Under the pieces are notes generated by a model that worked only from the letters and a program-made list of their open reading frames with translations, ran no database searches and was not told the DNA's origin. A stretch of 17,926 nt of DNA from JBDHZK01 sp039811865 (GTDB taxonomy: Bacteria > Actinomycetota > Actinomycetes > Propionibacteriales > Propionibacteriaceae): assembly GCA_039811865.1 (NCBI GenBank), contig JBDHZK010000048.1:1-17926 (forward strand). The letters run 5' to 3'. Made by a program: the position numbers and the translations under genes. The number at the start of each line of letters is the position of its first letter. Positions within the stretch are counted from its first letter, which is position 1. Below are positions 14,667 through 17,926 of this stretch, piece by piece.

Positions 14667-15613
14667 TGGAGTTCCTCAACCCGGAACGCCTGATCTGGTT
14701 GGTGCTGGTGCCCGCCCTGGCGATCGTCTACGTCATCTTGACCAGGCGCAAGAACCAGCGCGGCATGCGCTACACGAACACCGCAGTCCTCGGACAAGTG
14801 GTGCCGAAGCAGTCCACTTGGCGACGCCACCTCGCTGTCGCGTTGTCGTTGCTGTCGCTGACGGCTTTGACGCTGGCTTGGGGACGTCCGGTCGGGATCG
14901 ACAAGGTGCCGCGCGAGCGCGCGACGATCGTGCTGGTTTTGGACGTCTCGCTGTCCATGCAGGCGACGGACGTGAAACCCACTCGCCTTGACGCGGCGAA
15001 GCAGGCCGCGTCGGCTTTCGTAAAGTCGCTCCCGCCTGCGTTCAACGTATCGGTGGTCTCGCTGTCGGGGAACCCGGCCGCGTTGGTCACCCCGACCACT
15101 GATCGCGGGATGGTCGACCGCGTCATCCAGGCGCTGAAGCTGAAGGAATCCACGGCGATCGGCGATGCGATCTACACCAGCCTGAACACACTGCAGTCGG
15201 CCCCGAAGGGCCCCGATGGAAGCATCCCGCCGGCGGCGATCGTCTTGTTGTCGGACGGACAGAACACCGCCGGCCAGGCGCCGATGCAGGCGGCCGACGA
15301 GGCGGCAAAGAAGAAGGTTCCCGTTTACACCATCGCCTACGGCACCGCCAACGGATACGTCGACCTCGACGGGAAGCGCGAGCGCGTCCCGCCGGATGTC
15401 GAGCTGTTGAGATCGATCGCGGAAACGACCAAGGCGAAGGCCTGGACGGCCGACAGCGCGAATCAGCTCGACGAGGTCTACTCCGGCATTCGCTCGCAGG
15501 TGGGATATGAGGAAGTGAAGAAGGAAACCACGGCCGTCTGGGCGGGGTACGGGCTGGCGTTTGCGGTGGTGGCCGCGTTGGCCGCAGTTTCGATGGCGGC
15601 GAGGTGGCCCTGA
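14666..15613 (+). CDS. VWA domain membrane protein, first paralogue (BatA-like)
   Basis: A 315-residue membrane protein. Two N-terminal helices (about residues 8-25 and 52-72) precede a von Willebrand A domain, and a C-terminal helix (about 290-312) ends in AARWP. The MIDAS metal site DVSLS is complete (Asp93, Ser95, Ser97), and the later LLSDGQN supplies the acidic ligand. VWA domains bind metal-dependent protein partners, so with MoxR this may present or assemble a client at the membrane. The gene overlaps its neighbours on both sides by TGATG. It is clearly paralogous to the next gene, sharing layout and the GYEEV and AARWP endings. Confidence 0.88.
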   Translation: MEFLNPERLIWLVLVPALAIVYVILTRRKNQRGMRYTNTAVLGQVVPKQSTWRRHLAVALSLLSLTALTLAWGRPVGIDKVPRERATIVLVLDVSLSMQATDVKPTRLDAAKQAASAFVKSLPPAFNVSVVSLSGNPAALVTPTTDRGMVDRVIQALKLKESTAIGDAIYTSLNTLQSAPKGPDGSIPPAAIVLLSDGQNTAGQAPMQAADEAAKKKVPVYTIAYGTANGYVDLDGKRERVPPDVELLRSIAETTKAKAWTADSANQLDEVYSGIRSQVGYEEVKKETTAVWAGYGLAFAVVAALAAVSMAARWP

Positions 15614-16584
15614 TGACCCCGTTGATCGCGTTTCTGGCTCCGGACCGGCTCTGGTGGCTGCTGCTGATCCCCGTCCTGGTCATCGGGTACATCGCACTGT
15701 TGGCCCGAAAGGGTGGGTTCAGCAAGAAGTCGGCCCCCGGCCAGCGGAGCCGATTGGAGCGCCTCCTGCCGCAACAGGCCGCTTGGAAGCGACACCTGGC
15801 GGTCGGGGCGGCAGTGCTCAGCTTGCTGTTCCTCAACGTCGCATGGGCGATGCCGAAGGACGTCGTGCGCGTCCCGCGGGATCGCGCGACCGTCGTCGTC
15901 ACCCTCGACGTCTCCAAGTCGATGATCGCCGAGGACGTCAAGCCCAACCGGATGGACGCGGCCCGCGCCGGCGCGAAGAACTTCGTCGGCATGGTGCCGC
16001 CGCGGTTCAACCTCGCCCTGGTGGCCTTCGCCGGAACCGCGAACCTGATCGTGCCACCCACCACCGATCGCGGAATGCTGACGCGAGCCATCGACAATCT
16101 CCAAGTGGCACCGGCGACGGCGATCGGCGACGCCATTTATCAGTCGTTGGACGCGTTGTTGCTGGTGCCCCCGGACCCGGCGCACCCGAACGATCCGGCA
16201 CCGGCGGCGATCGTCCTGCTCAGTGATGGGCAGACCACGATCGGACGCTCGTCCCACGACGCCGCGCTCGAGGCCAAGAAGCAGAAGGTGCCGATCTTCA
16301 CGATCGCCTACGGCACGGCCGATGGCTATGTGATCGACCACGGCGAACGTCAGCCGGTGCCGGTCAACCACGCTGAGCTGGCCGACATCGCTCGGACCTC
16401 GGGTGGCAAGAAGTTCTCGGCGGCCAACAGCTCTGAACTCCAAGAGGTTTACAAGAGCATCGCGCAATCGATCGGCTACGAGGAGGTCGACCAAGAGGTC
16501 ACCGAGCGTTACGTGTGGCTGGCCGGCCTGTCCTGCCTGCTGGCGTCCTTGGCGCTGATTTCCCTTGCGGCGCGCTGGCCCTAG
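15613..16584 (+). CDS. VWA domain membrane protein, second paralogue (BatA-like)
   Basis: A 323-residue paralogue of the preceding gene with the same architecture: N-terminal membrane helices (about residues 10-30 and 58-78), a VWA domain with intact MIDAS DVSKS (Asp99, Ser101, Ser103) and LLSDGQT, and a C-terminal helix. Short stretches such as TTDRGML, AIGDAIYQSL and IAYGTADGY are nearly the same in both copies. The ATG at 15613 is chosen because it forms the TGATG overlap also seen at the previous junction; a GTG at 15604 in the same frame is an alternative and would add three residues. It ends the MoxR operon. Confidence 0.87.
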   Translation: MTPLIAFLAPDRLWWLLLIPVLVIGYIALLARKGGFSKKSAPGQRSRLERLLPQQAAWKRHLAVGAAVLSLLFLNVAWAMPKDVVRVPRDRATVVVTLDVSKSMIAEDVKPNRMDAARAGAKNFVGMVPPRFNLALVAFAGTANLIVPPTTDRGMLTRAIDNLQVAPATAIGDAIYQSLDALLLVPPDPAHPNDPAPAAIVLLSDGQTTIGRSSHDAALEAKKQKVPIFTIAYGTADGYVIDHGERQPVPVNHAELADIARTSGGKKFSAANSSELQEVYKSIAQSIGYEEVDQEVTERYVWLAGLSCLLASLALISLAARWP

Positions 16585-16609
16585 CCCTGCGCGTGCCCGC
16601 GATCGGGTG

Positions 16610-16615
16610 TAAGGC
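16610..16615 (+). promoter_or_regulatory. Possible -10 element for a leaderless start of the YggS-type gene
   Basis: TAAGGC lies six bases upstream of the ATG at 16622, the spacing seen when transcription starts at the first base of the start codon. AAGG could alternatively act as a weak, distant Shine-Dalgarno sequence. There is no good -35. Confidence 0.3.
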
Positions 16616-16621
16616 TGTCCC

Positions 16622-17317
16622 ATGGACTCGATCGCTGGGCGGCTGGCAGCGGTTCGTGCCCGGATCGCGCAGGCGTGCAGGGCGTCCGGGCGAGACCCTG
16701 GCGAGGTGCGGCTTCTGCCGGTAAGCAAGACTCGTCCCGCCCGCGAGCTTCGCGAAGCGCTTGCCGCGGGGGAGTCCCGCTTCGGTGAGAACCAAGCGCA
16801 GGAGGCCGCGGGCAAGGCCGCTGAATTGGCGGACGTCCCGGGTCTTACTTGGGCGATGATCGGCCACCTGCAAACGAACAAGGCGAAGCTGGTCGCCCGG
16901 TTTGCCGCTGAGTTTCAAGCGTTGGATTCCCTGCGTCTCGCGGCGGAGTTGGATCGGCGGCTACAGGCCGAAGGCCGGGCGATGGACGTCCTGATCCAAG
17001 TGAACTCGTCGGGCGAAGAATCCAAGTTCGGCTTGCCGCCCGCCGACGTGGTGGGGTTCGCCGCGGCCCTGCGTCCGTTCGACTCGCTGCACGTGATGGG
17101 TCTGATGACCCTGGCGCTACCCAGCCCGCAGGAGGACGCCGTTTCGGCATGCTTCGACGTCATGCGCGTGGCCCAGCGGCACCTGTGGGACACCGATGGG
17201 CTGCCTGGGAGCTACGACGAGCTATCGATGGGGATGTCCGGAGACTTCGAGTTGGCCATCGCGCACGGCTCGACCTGCGTCCGCATCGGCACGGCGATCT
17301 TTGGGCAGCGTGGCTGA
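16622..17317 (+). CDS. YggS/PLPBP family pyridoxal-phosphate homeostasis protein
   Basis: A 231-residue cytosolic PLP-binding protein of the alanine-racemase-fold type III group, thought to buffer PLP and balance vitamin B6 and amino-acid pools; no enzymatic activity is established. PLP-binding Lys36 lies in LLPVSKTR, followed by GESRFGENQAQE and WAMIGHLQTNKAK. The C-terminal phosphate-binding signature SMGMSGDFELAIAHGSTCVRIGTAIFG is complete. The length is normal. It lies 37 bases after the MoxR operon and may have its own promoter. In many actinobacteria this gene sits between ftsZ and sepF in the division cluster, so its position here is less usual. Confidence 0.92.
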   Translation: MDSIAGRLAAVRARIAQACRASGRDPGEVRLLPVSKTRPARELREALAAGESRFGENQAQEAAGKAAELADVPGLTWAMIGHLQTNKAKLVARFAAEFQALDSLRLAAELDRRLQAEGRAMDVLIQVNSSGEESKFGLPPADVVGFAAALRPFDSLHVMGLMTLALPSPQEDAVSACFDVMRVAQRHLWDTDGLPGSYDELSMGMSGDFELAIAHGSTCVRIGTAIFGQRG

Positions 17318-17358
17318 ACGTCCGGGACCGTAGGCCGGTTGTGGTCAATATTCCCGTC

Positions 17359-17387
17359 TGGTCAGGATGTGACACCTGAGGCACAAT
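17359..17387 (+). promoter_or_regulatory. Putative promoter of the DUF3145 gene
   Basis: TGGTCA (17359-17364) and CACAAT (17382-17387) are each four of six matches to the -35 and -10 consensus, with 17 bases between. A dyad TCAGG-N8-CCTGA (17362-17379) overlaps the -35 and the spacer and could be an operator. The transcript would carry a leader of about 57 bases, ending in GGAGG before the GTG at 17451. Confidence 0.4.
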
Positions 17388-17450
17388 GGACGCACTCCCG
17401 TGCGGGTCGAGGTTGCTGGGGAAGGCACACGTCGGCCTCGGGAGGTACAT

Positions 17451-17926
17451 GTGAACACGACGACCGGTGGAGTCCTTTGGATCCACTCCGCACCGTCTGC
17501 CCTGTGCCCGCACATCGAGTGGGCGGTCGGCGGTGTGTTTCGCGCGCCCGCACGTCTGGATTGGACGCCTCAGCCCGCCGAACGGGCGGCCTACCGCGCC
17601 GAGTACGAGTGGAGCGGCCCCGTGGGCAGCGCGGCCCGTCTGGCGAGCCAACTACAAAGTTGGGGACGCCTCCGCTTCGAGGTCACCGAGCACGCGACCG
17701 CTGGTTCGGAAGGCGTTCGCTACTGCTACACCCCAACCCTGGGGATCTTCCAGTCGGCCATCGGCGCGACCGGGGACGTCCTCGTGCACGAGGAGCGCAT
17801 CAAGCACGCCCTGGGGCAGGCCGCGCTCGGCCGCCTGGACATCGTCGAGGCCCTCCACGACCTGATCGGTACGAGTTGGGACGACGAACTCGAAGTCTTC
17901 CGCCGGGCCAGCACGCCGGACGCCCC
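17451..17926 (+). CDS. DUF3145 family protein, cut by the window end
   Basis: The first 158 residues of a DUF3145 protein, an uncharacterised family that I know only from actinobacteria. The sequence shows no membrane segment or signal peptide. Recognisable features are GVLWIHSAPSALCPHIEWAVGGV at the N-terminus and a WTPQPAERAAYRAEYEW stretch. Later, RFEVTEHATAGSEGVRYCYTPTLG and a helical end follow. The GTG start follows GGAGG by five bases; an ATG one base upstream is out of frame and meets a stop at once. The family is usually about 160-170 residues, so little is missing. The function is unknown. Confidence 0.88.
   Translation, partial: MNTTTGGVLWIHSAPSALCPHIEWAVGGVFRAPARLDWTPQPAERAAYRAEYEWSGPVGSAARLASQLQSWGRLRFEVTEHATAGSEGVRYCYTPTLGIFQSAIGATGDVLVHEERIKHALGQAALGRLDIVEALHDLIGTSWDDELEVFRRASTPDA

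Overview
The window is high-GC DNA with actinobacterial coding style: GTG starts, dense 1-4 base stop/start overlaps and possible leaderless starts. The DUF3145 gene at the right edge is, as far as I know, an actinobacterial family. A propionibacterium-like or related actinomycete fits, but the sequence alone does not fix the genus. I see no rRNA, tRNA, transposase, integrase or CRISPR array. No gene-free stretch exceeds 300 bases; the longest, 12322-12536, holds only a possible -10 element.

Left part (1-8456). On the minus strand lie an osmoprotectant-type ABC permease (8-661) and, upstream of it, an IclR-family regulator (776-1678). Divergent from the regulator is a tight plus-strand operon of six genes (1777-8456): a formaldehyde-activating-enzyme (Fae) homologue, a 3-hydroxyisobutyrate-dehydrogenase-type reductase, an aldehyde dehydrogenase, an SDR dehydrogenase, an AGPS/GlcD-type FAD oxidoreductase and an FGGY sugar kinase. 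This looks like an IclR-controlled catabolic operon for a polyol, sugar or sugar acid. The first gene is the surprise: Fae is known for joining formaldehyde to tetrahydromethanopterin in C1 metabolism, yet it opens a carbohydrate-type operon here. A small aldehyde, possibly formaldehyde, may be a pathway intermediate, but the substrate cannot be read from sequence.

Middle (8509-11374). A patatin-like hydrolase (minus) is divergent from a class I fructose-bisphosphate aldolase (plus, with a recognisable promoter). The aldolase converges on a Cof-type HAD phosphatase. The 50-base gap between their stop codons is almost filled by a perfect 38-base palindrome, probably a bidirectional terminator. 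The HAD gene overlaps by four bases the end of a gene for a one-pass membrane protein with a Ser/Pro-rich tail built on a 21-base repeat.

Right part (12537-17926). A MoxR-type operon runs rightward: MoxR AAA+ ATPase, DUF58 protein and two tandem paralogous VWA membrane proteins. By analogy with other MoxR/VWA systems it probably serves chaperone-like maturation of envelope or enzyme complexes. It is followed by a YggS/PLPBP-type PLP-binding protein and the start of the DUF3145 gene, which runs off the window.
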